This document shows positions 1-12,283 of a stretch of 64,000 bases of DNA, piece after piece (the first letter of the stretch is position 1; every line of letters begins with the position of its first letter). Location: contig CM059971.1 in NCBI GenBank assembly GCA_030490835.1, positions 6,244,007-6,308,006 of the forward strand, in the 5' to 3' direction. Position numbers and translations under genes: made by a program. The notes beneath the pieces were generated by a model that ran no database searches, was not told where the DNA came from, and saw nothing but the letters and a program-made list of their open reading frames with translations. Origin of the DNA: Annona cherimola (lineage: Eukaryota > Streptophyta > Magnoliopsida > Magnoliales > Annonaceae).

Positions 1-640
1 CTTGGATTCACCTGTACTTGTCTTCCTTAAACTTTTATTTTGCAACACAAAAAGGTAAAGATCATTTGCCATGCATTGTATGTTTGTTTTTAATTTAGTT
101 TATATCAGATTTAAAAGCCCAATTAGATAAAAATTGAAAGACTAAAAATAAAGTACTTGATCTAAACTTTTTCAAGTTACATGATATTAACTGGAATAGC
201 AAAACCAAATTTAAAATTTTCAAATTATATAATAAAGAATAGAGTAGAAAACGGGCAACGCAACACCTCTTAATTACCATGGTAATTAAATCTGAGTCCG
301 ACCAGCCGGATTAGTTCAACTTGATCTTGCTACCATGTTTCAGCCAATTCAGAACTTTATACACAGGAGTAGCTATCACCTTTAGTTTGGGGGCCAAATT
401 CACTTGAATGAGGGCGTCATATTATTTGAGCAGGGCAAACTCACAGGGGGCATACTATAATTTGCGGTGGGTAGCTATATGAAAATAAATGATATTATAA
501 ATACTTTTAAAATTTTAAAAAGATTTTATTTTTAATTTCCGAAAAATCAGCAGGGGCAATTGCCTTCCTCAGCTCCGTGTGGGCACCTGCTGATGAATAG
601 GAAGTGATGGTGCATGCGTGTATTCATTAGAAATGCATAC
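1..640. other. AT-rich stretch, no gene recognised
   Basis: No ORF with recognisable protein similarity and no clear element boundary. Short reading frames here look like chance frames in AT-rich DNA. Confidence 0.5.
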
Positions 641-835
641 ATGAAGAAAGGATTAAAATGTCAACATGAGAATGATTGTCAACACAATTGTGCGCGTGTA
701 AAAGATTCGGAGTTCAAACCTAGACTAGATAAGGATTATGCAATGGGTTATTATGTACTTTCCTAGGAAGTCGCGATCCCATGCCCAGGCCGGCGCAAAA
801 AAAAATAAAATAAAAAATAAATAAATAAATTATAC
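640..835 (+). mobile_element. possible tRNA-derived SINE
   Basis: A box-B-like GAGTTCAAACC lies at 710-720. The segment ends near 795 with GGCCGGCGC followed by an A-rich tail (797-830), the layout of plant SINEs. I could not define a convincing A box or target duplication, so this is a weak call. Confidence 0.35.
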
Positions 836-1188
836 GCTTAATAGATCTCCAGTCTCCACCTTCCTCGCACTTCTTATGAAATGTAATTTTTTGAATTTTT
901 AGTATTTTTTTAAAAATAAAATTTTCTTTTATTTTTATATTTTTAATAGATCACGTATGTACTTTGCCTAACTTGTACTTTTAATGAAATTTGTATTTTT
1001 CGAATTTTTAATATTTTAATTTTAATTTTGAAAATGGCATTTTAATATTTTAATTTTAATTTTAAAAATGACATAGGTGCATGTACCACGAGTGTGTATG
1101 TCCTTTTTACTTTTAAAAAATAAAAAATAAAAATGTTAAATTTCATAAAACTTAAGATTTGGGCGGGGCCTAAATTTCTATAAAAATA
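836..1188. other. AT-rich stretch, no gene
   Basis: Runs of A/T with repeated phrases of the type TTTTAATATTTTAATTTTAA (around 1005-1065). Possibly decayed MITE sequence; no boundary or coding potential seen. Confidence 0.4.
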
Positions 1189-1494
1189 AAAAATAATTTT
1201 ACGCATGCCCATAGATTTATCAATTTTTAAGCGGCTGCATGCCATCGCGACACATATCAATAAATATAATCAATTATGTAAATATATAACATAAAAGATT
1301 ATTTGCATTCATGTTTACTCAAAGTAAGATAACTTCGCATAAAAATAATTTTACACATGCCCATAGATTTATCAATTTTTAAGCGGCTGCATGCCATCGC
1401 GACACATATCAATAAATATAATCAATTATGTAAATATATAACATAAAAGATTATTTGCATTCATGTTTACTCAAAGTAAGATAACTTCGCATAA
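1189..1494. repeat. 152-bp direct tandem duplication
   Basis: The phrase beginning near 1201 (ACGCATGCCCATAG) recurs at 1353 (ACACATGCCCATAG). The following ~140 bases are essentially the same in both copies, giving a period of 152 bp. Non-coding. Confidence 0.85.
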
Positions 1495-2052
1495 AAAAAG
1501 TAAGATTGCTGCGTCTATACCAGTTTTTTATTTTATTCTGCATTCATTTCAATACTTTTTAAGATATTTTGCATTTATAACAGTTACCTCGAGTAAAACA
1601 TTAATACCCCTATTAAAGTGTTGACAATGTCTATTATTTTGTGCACTCCAAACCTTTTGCACACGAAAGAGTTTTCTTTTTATTATTACATTCATTACAA
1701 AGGACCAATGCTCCACATGAGTTTCGATGCCGTGATCGCGAGCAAGAAAGCTAAAATTGAGCACCACTGTGCCAATAACACTGCTCTCAACTCTTTATAA
1801 AAAGTTGACTCCATTGTAAACTTAAACCCTGCTCGAGGAGTTAACTCGATTCAATGAAGTAAACTCCTCACAGGGGCATTTAGTCGCCATTATGTTCTAC
1901 TTAATGAAGTTGTCATTGATGCAAATATTTAAAAAATTATTGACATAAATGCAAAATTTAAAAGCCAATTGACATGAATACAATTATTTGAGTTTATGAT
2001 GAATTCAAATAATCCTAACATAAATTAGTAGGGTGGAACTTGGGTTGATTTA
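1495..2052. other. intergenic, nothing recognised
   Basis: Mixed-composition DNA with only short reading frames (about 60-70 aa) on opposite strands and no recognisable protein or repeat. Confidence 0.4.
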
Positions 2053-2323
2053 GGGGACGTTTAGAAAGGTGAAAGTTTGTGGGATTGTGGGATTGAGTGG
2101 GAAATAAAAAATAAAAATTTTAAAAATTGTGTGATTGATAAGAAATGATATGGGTAAAATTATAATAAATAGGGTTGATAGAGGTAGTGGATTGGAAAAA
2201 TGATTAAAATGTAGGAATAAAAGTGAAAAAATATAATTATTAATGGAGAAATCATTGACCTTGAGAAACCAAATCCCACATTCTTCTAACCCCTCCCACT
2301 TATACACGTTACCAAACGTGCCC
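2053..2323. mobile_element. MITE, ~270 bp
   Basis: The left end GGGGACGTTT matches, in inverted orientation, the right end ACCAAACGTGCCC. The interior is AT-rich and non-coding. Terminal sequences of the GGGCACGTTTGG type are common among small plant DNA transposons. A clean target duplication was not found, so the superfamily is open. A similar left end without a visible partner occurs at 18541. Confidence 0.5.
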
Positions 2324-2800
2324 ATAACCTAGATTCAAACTAAAAAAAAAAAAAAAACCCAACTTAAGCTCAACATGAAGAAAAAATAAAATTGCAACTA
2401 GGGTTCATGTAAACCCAATTGGGAGAAAATTCTATCCAAACCTAGTATCAATGTAATTCAAGATTATTTTATATATATTTCTAATGAAGGAAATGATTCT
2501 ATATAGTTGATTGTACAGATGAAGTCGTGCAGTGAGCCATTTTGACTATCAATTTGCACAGGATTCATTGAAAGTTTTTGGATATTTAGAAAGGATGAAA
2601 TAAATATCCTAGCATCTTTGTATTAAAACAACCCACCCAAATTGCAATTAAATTGTTGAATTGCCCTCTGCTCAATTGTGCTGGTCGTCCACTGAAAATT
2701 TGTTAGAATGTCTTAGAACTTGAATGTAATTAAAATTGAAGTGATTGTAAATACATACATAAAAAAAAATATCAGTTGTCCTCAAACAATGACTTTCTAT
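2324..2800. other. intergenic, nothing recognised
   Basis: AT-rich sequence with a poly-A run at 2342-2357. No supported gene. Confidence 0.4.
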
Positions 2801-4405
2801 ATCTTCCCTAGCCATCACCATCATCTTCATATCTCCAATCCCGCCAACCTTCATAAAGCTCTGCACCTAGGTCCCTTCCAATGCCTCCATTCAATTCAAC
2901 TCTCTCCAATCCTACCAACTTTCATAAAGCTCTACACCTAAGTCACTCTCAATGCCTCCATCTAACTCACCGACCTCCCATTAAATGCTAGTTTAAGAAG
3001 TAATTTCTCCCCATTATGGATGGACCGTCCAATGTAGTATGGATATCACTGCTTATCTACGCCGCACTCTACTACTCCATCCATATCAATTAATTATAGG
3101 ATATCAATTACCGCAAATTGACGAATTGATATTCGAAAGTAAAGATTGTTGGCGAAACGTATGGACCATCCTATGCAGGCCAGTTAAAAATTTTGTTCTA
3201 TAAAAATCTACAATTTTAGGAGCATTTAAAGCATTTTTCACTTGTTAGAACTTGATTTTTAAAGATTATGAAAGTATCACGAATTTTTACAAAATTGTAT
3301 CCCTAGTCATTCCCTACCTGTGCAATTTGCCAGAAATTGTAGCGTATAACCTTTTTTAAAAAAACATCTGACAATGACAGAAATATCCTTGCGAATAAGT
3401 AAAATTACATAATGCAAGACATTACCTTTATGATTTTTTTTTATTTTATACAAATATAACTCACGTTAAATGGATCCAATAAAATTAACAACAAAAACCG
3501 ATTGAATACAACAATTATGTGGTAAAAATTTTTGTAGGGTAGCTATATAGGTTTGGCAAAATTATACAAGCATCACGAATTTTTAAAAAATTGCATCGCC
3601 ATCATCTTCCCTAGCCATCACCATCATCTTCATATCTCCAATCCCGCCAACCTTCATAAAGCTCTGCACCTAGGTCCCTCCCAATGCCTCCATTCAATTC
3701 AACTCTCTCCAATCCTACCAACTTTCATAAAGCTCTACACCTAAGTCACTCTCAATGCCTCCATCTAACTCACCGACCTCCCATTAGATGCTAGTTTAAG
3801 ACGTAATTTCTCCCCATTATGGATGGACCGTCCAATGTAGTATGGATATCACTGCTTATCTACGCCGCACTCTACTACTCCATCCATATCAATTAATTAT
3901 AGGATATCAATTACCGCAAATTGACGAATTGATATTCGAAAGTAAAGATTGTTGGCGAAACGTATGGTCCATCCTATGCAGGCCAGTTAAAAATTTTGTT
4001 CTATAAAAATCTACAATTTTAGGAGCATTTAAAGCATTTTTCACTTGTTAGAACTTGATTTTTAAAGATTATGAAAGTATCACGAATTTTTACAAAATTG
4101 TATCCCTAGTCATTCCCTACCTGTGCAATTTGCCAGAAATTGTACCGTATAACCTTTTTTAAAAAAACATCTGACAATGACAAAAACATCCTTGCGAATA
4201 AGTAAAATTACATAATGCAAGACATTACCTTTATGATTTTTTTTTATTTTATACAAATATAACTCACGTTAAATGGATCCAATAAAATTAACAACAAAAA
4301 CCGATTGAATACAACAATTATGTGGTAAAAATTTTTGTAGGGTAGCTATATAGGTTTGGCAAAATTATACAAGCATCACGAATTTTTAAAAAATTGCATC
4401 GCCAG
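2801..4405. repeat. two tandem copies of an ~803-bp unit
   Basis: ATCTTCCCTAGCCATCACCA starts at 2801 and again at 3604, and the next ~800 bases agree with only scattered single-base differences (for example at 2996/3799 and 3156/3959). Each unit ends in AAATTGCATCGCC. The short frames inside (2720-2941 and 3553-3744) are duplicates of each other and look non-coding. The second copy is followed directly by a hAT insertion at 4406. Confidence 0.9.
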
Positions 4406-5910
4406 CAGTGTTATCAGAACCGGACCGGACCGGCCGGTCCGACCGGGAACCGGTCCAGTTTCTGGTTCGATTACTACCGGTTCGGTTTAACAGCATAAAA
4501 CCGTGCGAACCGTCCAACCGCCGGTCGGACCGTATATTCTGGTCCGACCAGATTCGCCTGGTTCCCTTCATAGCTTAAATAATATATATATTTTTAAAAA
4601 AAAAACTGGAAAATGAAAGCCGAAACCGGAAAACCCTAAGCGCCGCAACCCGCATCCCGCAACCCGCCGCAGCATACAGCTCTCTGGTCTTCCCCAAATC
4701 CGGCGATCTCCTTTGCTGCCGTCGATCTCCTTTGCTGTCGTCGCCGCCTCACCTCGCAGCGGCAACACGCGATCGGCAGTCGGCAGTCGGCACCTCATAG
4801 CACTTCGCAGACGCCTTCATCAGTTCATCTTCTCCAGTTCTCCTCATCGCAGCCGCCGGCATCTTCTCCTTCTCGGCCGCCGGCTCCCGTGGCCCCGCCT
4901 CCTCCTCCTCAGCAGCTCAGCTCCCTGCGCCGGCAATCCCTCCTCTCTCGTCGTCGCGCCAGCAACTGCCTGTCTCCTCTCTCGTCGTCGCCGTCTCGCC
5001 ATCTCCGGCTCGTCGTCGCCTACTCGCCGTCGCCGGCAGGCCTAGCAACACTGCAACAGTAATTGCGTAATTAATAATTATAATATCAATTTTTTTAAAA
5101 TTTTCTGCTTAATTTTGTGCATGCGTGCGTAAATCAAATTATTTGAATTTTTTGCATAATCCTGCCTCCTCCTAATTTTGTGCATGTGTCTCTTATAAAT
5201 TTTAATATCCAATTATTTCTTTTAATATTTGTAATGATGTAAATGGTGAATTTCCATAAAAGAATGTGTGTTTGACTGTTTGTAGACTTTAAAATTTTAA
5301 GTTTGGTGGGAATGATGTGTTGTTAGACTTTAAAATGTTATAGTTTGTTGAAATGAAGTATTTATATACTTTTAAAATTTATGTTTGATGAGAATGATAC
5401 ATTTAATGGTTTATAGACTTCTAAATTTTTATTTTTTGCTGAACATAAGAGATATTCTTAATTTTCATATTATTACAGGTTATTTAATTATTTAAATTTT
5501 CAGCACTTACTAATTTATTTTATTTCTTATTTTTTCAGGTATGTTTATAATAATTTATCAAGATACCGAGATAAAGAGGAAGAATTCAAAAACCAACAAC
5601 CAAGCAACAACGGTCATAACTTATTATAAGTTTAAGTCTTTCAGGTCAGTTAATGTAGTTAATTCTTTAAAACTTGCATGTTTTGTTCTTATATTATGGT
5701 CCTTAAAATCTAACATATATATTTAGGATTTATAAAAATATAATTTTATCAATATATTATTATATTTATTTAAAATTTTAAAAAAATTAATATTAATGAC
5801 ATCATAAATATGTCATGCTGACGTCACCGGTTCAAACCGGTTTGATTAACCGGTCGAACCAGACCAGTCCCTTTACCGGTTCAATCACCGGTTCGGTTCT
5901 GACAACATTG
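4406..5910. mobile_element. non-autonomous hAT transposon with 8-bp TSD
   Basis: The left end CAGTGTTATCAGAACCGG and the inverse of the right end CAATGTTGTCAGAACCGA form terminal inverted repeats. Both sides carry the 8-bp target duplication ATCGCCAG (4398-4405 and 5911-5918), the size and CAGTG-type terminus expected of hAT elements. Subterminal regions are dense in CCGG/GGACC motifs (4422-4470, 5825-5895). A GC-rich block at 4610-5045 includes AAAACCCTAA and looks like a plant 5' UTR or first exon. A splice-acceptor-like TTTTTTCAGGT precedes a short open frame at 5541. No transposase domain is visible, so I infer a deletion derivative or an element carrying host sequence. Confidence 0.85.
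4610..5045. other. GC-rich block inside the hAT element
   Basis: GC-rich, TCG/CCG-rich sequence in an otherwise AT-rich window. The open frame at 4713-5045 (110 aa; Ser, Arg and Pro rich) has no recognisable domain. It is either a relic of the autonomous element's 5' region or a captured host 5' exon; the sequence alone does not decide. Confidence 0.5.
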
Positions 5911-5918
5911 ATCGCCAG

Positions 5919-6430
5919 TCATTCCCTGCCTGTGCAATTTGCCAGAAATTGTAGCGTATAATTTTTAATACATTTCAAAATGACAACAACATCCTTCCAA
6001 ATAAATAAAATTACATAGTGCAAGAATTACTTTCAAAATAATTTTTTATTTTATACAAATATTACTCGCATTAAATAGATCCAGTACTCGGTGAAACTCG
6101 ATTATATACATCACAATATCTTTTTGATTTTATATATCATAATTTATTTTTAGGTAAGATACATTATTTATTTATTTTTACTTTTATTTTATTGATTTTT
6201 CTCTATAAACATGAAGCGTAATATAATAGATAAATAGATGAACGTATTGACCGGTGCTTATGGACCCCCCCCCCCCCCCCCCCCTGACGAATTTTGTATC
6301 CCTAGTCATTCCTTATCCTCACCTGTACGATGGGCCAGAAATTGTAGCGTATAACTTTTTTGAAAAAAAAATCTGAAAATGACAAAAAAATCCTTGCAAA
6401 TAAATAAAATTATGTAATGCCACTGGTTTT
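5919..6430. repeat. further partial copies of the 803-bp repeat module
   Basis: The unit resumes exactly after the hAT element (TCATTCCCTGCCTG at 5919) and runs to about 6212. It is paralogous to 8055-8342. A shorter, more diverged copy of the sub-module ending in CCAGAAATTGTAGCGTATAA lies at 6285-6430. Confidence 0.75.
6265..6284 (+). repeat. poly-C run of 20
   Basis: Twenty consecutive C residues between TGGA and TGACGA. A homopolymer of this kind is rare in AT-rich plant DNA and is prone to slippage or sequencing error. Confidence 0.95.
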
Positions 6431-6605
6431 TAAAAAATCCAAAAAAAAAAAATCTAAAAATCTCCAAAAATGATAAAGGTTTATACACATGTTAACTATA
6501 CTTAATAGTTTTATGAAAAAATTTCAAAATAAATATTAAAAAATGAGTTTTGCAACAGGGTGTATTGAAATTTCAATGCAACCTGTTGCATTGAATCAAT
6601 GCCCT
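6415..6605. mobile_element. half copy of the foldback MITE family
   Basis: It contains the right-arm phrases of the family (ATGCCACTGGTTTTTAAAAA, then TATACACATGTTAACTATAC). It ends in a terminal hairpin built on TTGCAACAGG / CCTGTTGCA around 6550-6595. The left arm is missing. Confidence 0.6.
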
Positions 6606-7690
6606 ATATGTTGACCTGAAAACAAAAGGTTGAGATATGTAAGCTTGCCTTTTAAACTCTTGATGTGTTGAAATTTAAAGCCATTAATCTAAATTCAACA
6701 AAGATTTTATTAATTAGATTGTATTAGAACCCACGACATTATTTTCAAGCACATTACTTTGGAAAGTCCAAGTGTGATGTATGTTGACCTAAAAAAAAAT
6801 TGTGATGTAAGTTTCCTTTTAAACTCTTTTTTTTAATATTTACTGAAATATGTGTTTTTTTCTTATTTGTTTAAGTTGTATTTGTTTACACATAAAACTT
6901 TTAAATATAAACTTGTCAATCTAAAACTTTTTACTTTGTTCGATTATCTTATTTTAAATTATTTTTTCATATTTTCTTATACAACTATCTTATATTTCAA
7001 TTATTTCTGCACTACTACCATAAATTTAACTTATCTAGTTTAACTATATTATCTTTACTCCTTATCATTTATTCCTATCATACTATATCATTTTTTGTTA
7101 TTTTAAAAACTTTTACACTAAAATTCTTTCTTTGAGAAATTTTATCACTTCCCATCTCATGCACAACTCAATTTCTTAAACCTTTAATGGAGATATAGCA
7201 TGACAGTTTAGTAAATGGTTGATCTTGCATTTCCTCTTTGAAGATGTATGAAAATTTAAGGGACGTATCCAACACGGTAAAAGTATACAAATTCCCATTT
7301 ACAACTAGTTGCTCAAGTATTGTTTACTGAAAATGTTCAAAAAACAAAAGAAAAAACTTCTGCCCATAGGTCGTCACATATAAATCGATTAATTTTTTTA
7401 AGAAAATAAATCAATTAATTTAGTTGTAAAGAGGAATAATTCGAAAACGTGTGTAGCTTATTTAGAGTACAAATAGATAAGAAAAATAATTCTGTCAGCC
7501 TAAGCTAAGTAATGATTCATCTTAGAAAACTTATTTAATTATGGGCTAAGTAATCCATTATGCAGCTCAGGCTATGATATATGTTATTTAAAAATTAAAG
7601 TTAACTCTTATCATAGTTTATAATAAAATTTTATTAAATAAAATTAATTATATAGAAGGGAGCTGATGATGGCTGATGCATGAGTATTCA
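6606..7690. other. AT-rich, with a diverged GTGTTTGG-type MITE
   Basis: 6880-7125 resembles, in reverse orientation, the MITEs at 9764 and 52988 (phrases such as ACAACTATC, CTCCTTATCATTTATTCCTA). The rest holds no recognisable feature. Confidence 0.35.
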
Positions 7691-7693
7691 TGT

Positions 7694-7728
7694 ATGGATG
7701 GATGGATGGATGGATGGATGGATGGATG
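7694..7728 (+). repeat. (ATGG)n microsatellite
   Basis: About nine ATGG units, with a shorter second run of the same motif near 7778-7796. It abuts the next copy of the large repeat. Confidence 0.9.
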
Positions 7729-7796
7729 TTGGTAGCTAGTCCAAGTCACCATCTGAACCGATAATGTAACCATTCCAGATGGATGGATGGATGGAT

Positions 7797-8345
7797 ATCA
7801 GTTGCTTATCTACGGCGCACTCTACTACTCCATCCATATCAATTAATTAAAGGATATCAATTACCGTCAACCGCAAACTGACGAATTGATATTCGAAAGT
7901 AAAGATTGTCGGCGAAACGTTAAATAGATCCAATAAAATTAACAACAAAAACCGATTGAATACAAAAATTATATGGTAAAATTTTTTGTAGGGTAGCTAT
8001 ATAGGTTTGGCAAAATTATACAAGCATCACGAATTTTTAAAAAATTGCATCGCCAGTCATTCCCTGCCTTTGCAATCTGCCAGAAATTGTAGCGTATAAC
8101 TTTTAATAAATTTCAAAATGACAACAAAATCCTTCCAAATAAATAAAATTACATACTGCTAGAAATTACCTTCAAACTAATTTTTTATTTTATACAAATA
8201 TTATTCACATTAAATAGATCCAATACTCATTGAAACTCGATTATATACATCACAATATCTTTTCGATTATACATCATAATTTATTTTAAGATAAGATACA
8301 TTATTTATTTATTTTTACTTTTATTTTATTGATTTTTTCTATAAA
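7797..8345. repeat. another copy of the large repeat unit, internally deleted
   Basis: It starts with ATCAGTTGCTTATCTACG and matches 3045-3140. It then jumps (after GGCGAAACGT at about 7920) to the part matching 3467-3600, and continues into the module shared with 5919-6212. The missing middle shows it is a separate, rearranged copy. Confidence 0.75.
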
Positions 8346-8434
8346 CATATTTTGCTAAGTGTATTTAATCTATAAACATACTGCAGCTGCTCTTTTCACG
8401 AGCAGATGAGAATCATTTCATCTTTATCTCATCC

Positions 8435-8825
8435 TTACCTTAGAACCAAATCCTCTGCACCCGAGTGCACTGAGGTTCAATGCCTTAGTACACCCGAGTG
8501 TACTGCACTTAATGTTTTTTACGTAACTATTAATCTAAGTGCATTTAACATGTGTATCAATTTTTATTATTTTTGAAAAATTTTAGATTTTTTTCAAATT
8601 TTAGAGATCAATGACATTCTTAGTAATTTAAAATTACTATAATGTGATTAATTTTTAAAAATTCAAAAAAATCTAAAAATATAAAAATGGTAAAAATTAT
8701 ATAAATATTAAATACACTTAGATTAATAGCTGTGTAAAAAAATTTTCAGAAAATAATTAAAAAATAGTTTATTGCCCGAGTGCATCGAGCCTCAATGCAC
8801 CCAGGTGAATAGGATTTTGATCCCC
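8435..8825. mobile_element. foldback MITE, ~390 bp, 11-bp direct repeats at its edges
   Basis: The two halves are inverted copies, with arms containing TTAATCTAAGTGCATTTAAC on the left and TTAAATACACTTAGATTAA on the right. Each end carries its own hairpin-like segment built on CACCCGAGTGCA/TGCACTCGGG-type sequence. TTATCTCATCC borders both ends (8424-8434 and 8826-8836), compatible with a Mutator-like target duplication of 9-11 bp. No coding potential. Confidence 0.7.
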
Positions 8826-8836
8826 TTATCTCATCC

Positions 8837-9763
8837 AAGTTTTAAACAAGACGTGAATTGGTTGCACTCCTTTAAGTTTTATTGTAAAAATTATGCAGTT
8901 GCACGCTTCTAACTTTTATAGTAAAAATTTTAGTTATCCACACCAAAGGTTTGAGAAATTTTTGAGACAAGTAGAATTTTTATTTGAAGATTAATATTTA
9001 ATTGTTATTATTTACGGCAGGCTATTTTTTATGCGGGTTTCCAAAATTATTGTCTATTATATGGAGTGTGTTCACAGGAATTAAAATTCTTGGATTATTA
9101 ATAGGTAAAATATTACATTATTTTTTATGGCTAGCATTATTTAAAGGCAACAACGTATATATATGTAAAATGTTGATTTATGTGGCATGTGACGTCTGAT
9201 TAATATACTCTAGCTATCAGCATATTAATAAATGTAAATCAGTCCATAAAACAATAATGCACACATTTGTGTATATCTATGATTAATATATTGGTATACT
9301 ATTTTATATATGTGGCGTTCGCTTCAGATCAGTATATATATATATATATAAGTGGGTCCACGCAATTTAATTTTTATCTGTATGCACTAAATGCATGTAT
9401 ATATAAGTCGAGTCAAGGCAATTCAATTTTTATCGGTGCGTACTAAATGCACGTACACTGTAGTGTGTACGGGCTAAACTTTTTTTAAATTACTAGCATA
9501 CGTCAAAGTGGTGTGCATCTAATATTACAAATTAAATATTTTCACAATTTTCACTGGAGGGATATTTTATAAATATTCTCCCAGATATGATATTTTATAG
9601 ATATTTCCATATTTAGGTGACAACTTTAGATACCTCATTACCAATCTAAATTAAAATAAAATATTATTGGAGTTTTTGAAAATAAATTAAGGATAGAATT
9701 AATCTCAAATCCAACCTCGCTCACCTAAGTTGCACTTAATTTTTTCTTTTTTTTTCCAATTTA
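8837..9763. other. intergenic, no gene
   Basis: AT-rich, with a (TA)n run near 9336-9352 and two loosely similar phrases at 9353-9400 and 9405-9455 (GCAATT..ATTTTTATC..) that suggest a short local duplication. Nothing coding. Confidence 0.4.
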
Positions 9764-10044
9764 GGGCGTGTTTGTGAATGAATAAAACTTTTGATGAAAA
9801 GTTGTATAAATGAGAAGTTGTCAAATGATGTGATATGATAAGGGTAATGATGAAGAATAAATAGGATAAAGTTGAAATAGATAGGTTAGTTGCGTTAGTA
9901 GTTGTGTAGAAATGATTGAAAAGTAGGATAGTTGTATAGAAAAATGTGAATAAATGATTAAATATAGGATAGTTGTGGAGAGTGAAGAGTTTTAAATTAA
10001 AAAATTTTAACTTGATAACTTTTTCTTTATTACCAAACACATCC
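9764..10044. mobile_element. MITE, GTGTTTGG-type termini
   Basis: The left end GGGCGTGTTTGTG is inverted at the right end TACCAAACACATCC. The interior shares long stretches with 10211-10491 (for example GTTGTCAAATGATGT, GTAGAAATGATTGAAAA). Target duplication not resolved. Confidence 0.6.
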
Positions 10045-10210
10045 TTGGACAGGCTCAATCACTCAGCAGCCTTAGAGTGGAAACTACAAAAAAGAGTAGC
10101 TCTGCGACTACGAGTGGAAGGTATAAATCACCTTTTCGCATTTTCCACACGGTCAGTCAGTCTACGAGTGGAAAGTAGAAACAGCCTTTGTTTTTACATT
10201 TCACGACTCA

Positions 10211-10491
10211 GCGTGTATTTGGAAATGGATAAAACTTTTGATGAATAGTTTTGAAGAATAAAAGTTGTCAAATGATGTAATATGATAAGGATAATGATGA
10301 GGAATAAAGAAGATAAAATTAAAATAAATAGGTTAATTGTGTGGATAGTTGTGTAGAAATGATTGAAAAATAGAGTAGTTGTATAGAAAAATGTGAAAAA
10401 GTAATTAAAAAATATGGTATTTGTGGAGAGTAAAAAGTTTTAAATTGAAAAGTTTTAACTTGACATTTTCTGCACATTGTCAAACACACCC
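10211..10491. mobile_element. MITE, second copy of the GTGTTTGG family
   Basis: The left end GCGTGTATTTGG and right end GTCAAACACACC are inverted repeats. The interior is collinear with 9764-10044, so the two copies lie in the same orientation about 170 bp apart. Confidence 0.65.
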
Positions 10492-10736
10492 TCAGTATAT
10501 AGTCGTTGTCTAATAGCATCACACCACCATGGAAGACATGACCGATTAATAAGTGCCTCGTCACGACTTGGACAGTTGGATTGGACGAGGATATGATGGT
10601 CTCATTGGAGAAATGGGATAATAAAAAAGGTGTTATTCTTGATTGGAAAATAGATAACATTTGTATGAAAATTTTGTTGTTACTGTTGGAAATGCCAAAA
10701 AATATTTTTGAGAATCATTTCATTTTTATCCCGTTC

Positions 10737-11130
10737 TTACCTTAGATCAAAATCCCATGCACTCGAGTGCATTGAGGTTCAATGCCTCAATTCACCCAAG
10801 TGTATTACATTCATTTTCTTAAAACTTTTTTTTACGTAACTATTAATCTAAGTGCACTTAATATGTGTATCAATTTTTATCATTTTAAATATTTTTTCAG
10901 ATTTTTAAAAATTAGTGGTATTTTTAGTAATTTAAAATTACTATAATGCCACTGATTTCTAAAAATAAAAAATCTAAAAAATCCAAAAAATAGTAAAAAT
11001 TGATATACATGTTAAATACACTTAGATTAACAGTTGTGTAAAAAATTTTAAAAAAGTAATTAAAAAAAAAGTTTATGTGCTCAGGCGCATTGAGCCTTAG
11101 TGCACCCAGGTGCATAGGATTTTGATCCCC
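10737..11130. mobile_element. foldback MITE, second copy with matching flanks
   Basis: Same arms as 8435-8825 (TTAATCTAAGTGCACTTAAT left, TTAAATACACTTAGATTAAC right) and a hairpin-type end based on GCACTCGAGTGCATTGAGG. Its flanks (GAGAATCATTTCAT left; CTTATCTCATCCAA right) resemble those of the 8435 copy, so a larger segment was probably duplicated. Confidence 0.7.
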
Positions 11131-11259
11131 TTATCTCATCCAAATTTTAAACAAAACATGTGAATATACTATATCACCTTTTTGCAATAAGCATGATAAT
11201 AACAATTACTTAGTTATTTAACTAATACCTTCTGCGAAAACAAAAAAGATTTACTTTAT

Positions 11260-11450
11260 CAATCGGTATTGGTCATGGACATGGCTAATGACATCACTGG
11301 CATGAGTTCAATCCTCCATGAGTCGAAAATTATTGCTGTCTCCCTAGTAAATAGGTGAAAGCTTGTTATTTCCCTTATAAATTATTGAGTTTCATTGTAA
11401 TATGAAATGAGATGCAGTGGACAAAATCAAAAAAAAAAAGAGTTGCTTTT
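11260..11450 (+). mobile_element. possible SINE
   Basis: A box-B-like GAGTTCAATCC at about 11304-11314 follows a weak A-box-like region. The segment ends in an A-rich tail near 11430-11441. No target duplication identified. Confidence 0.3.
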
Positions 11451-12192
11451 GCTAACAAAGTTGAAACAAGTTAATTTTTTGTCACTCTTAATTTTAGGTT
11501 TTGGTTTTGAAAATACAGTTGAAGAATTGAAGAAATGACTCAAGTTAATCGGTTGCATGTGTTGGTCCCGAGTTGATGGCAATTACCCAAGAGGGGAGGG
11601 GTGAATTGGGTATTTAAAAATTTATAACTTAAACAGAAACTTTACCCCGGATTAATCTGGTCCCCTTAATGAAGAAACGAAATGGAAAGCAATGTAATGT
11701 AGAGAGCAGAAATAAAATCAAGCAGACAAGATTTTATAGTGGTTCGGGCAACCTCCCTACTCCACTCTTCCAAGCTCACACTCCTTGTGACTTGGGTTCC
11801 ACTATTGTATTCTCTCAATACAATTAGTGTCACTGCTCTTTTCTAGATTCCAGCTCTAGGGGGCCTCAACAAATCTCAGCACAAGTAGGTGATGAGTTCC
11901 ACTCCAATCACACACTACTTTGCTTACACTTGATCTTAGTTCCTCAAACTAAATCAAGTTCAATACAACAAAATAAAATAACAAAAGGAGTCTACACTTT
12001 ATAGATGCGTAGAAGCAATTTGACGCAGAGAAGAACTCGTAATGTAGGCTTTGAAGATTCAGAGATATAGCTCTTGCAGTTTGAAGCAAAGTTCTTCCTC
12101 TTTGAATGACTTGATCACTTTAGAGCTCTTGAATATAGGAGTTAGGCACACTTAATGATTCTCAGCTACTTCCCTCGTCCACCATGAATGCC

Positions 12193-12202
12193 TTTTATAA
12201 TT
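12193..12202 (-). promoter_or_regulatory. LTR TATA box
   Basis: TTATAAAAGG read on the minus strand. It lies at the same relative position as TATAAATAG in the full element's LTRs, about 85 bp downstream of the first palindrome cluster. Confidence 0.6.
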
Positions 12203-12283
12203 TTGGAGGGAATCCGAACGTTAGAAGGTAGGTGGCGCGCATTAAATGCGCCAATGTTCGAATAAATTCCGACCGTTGCGACC

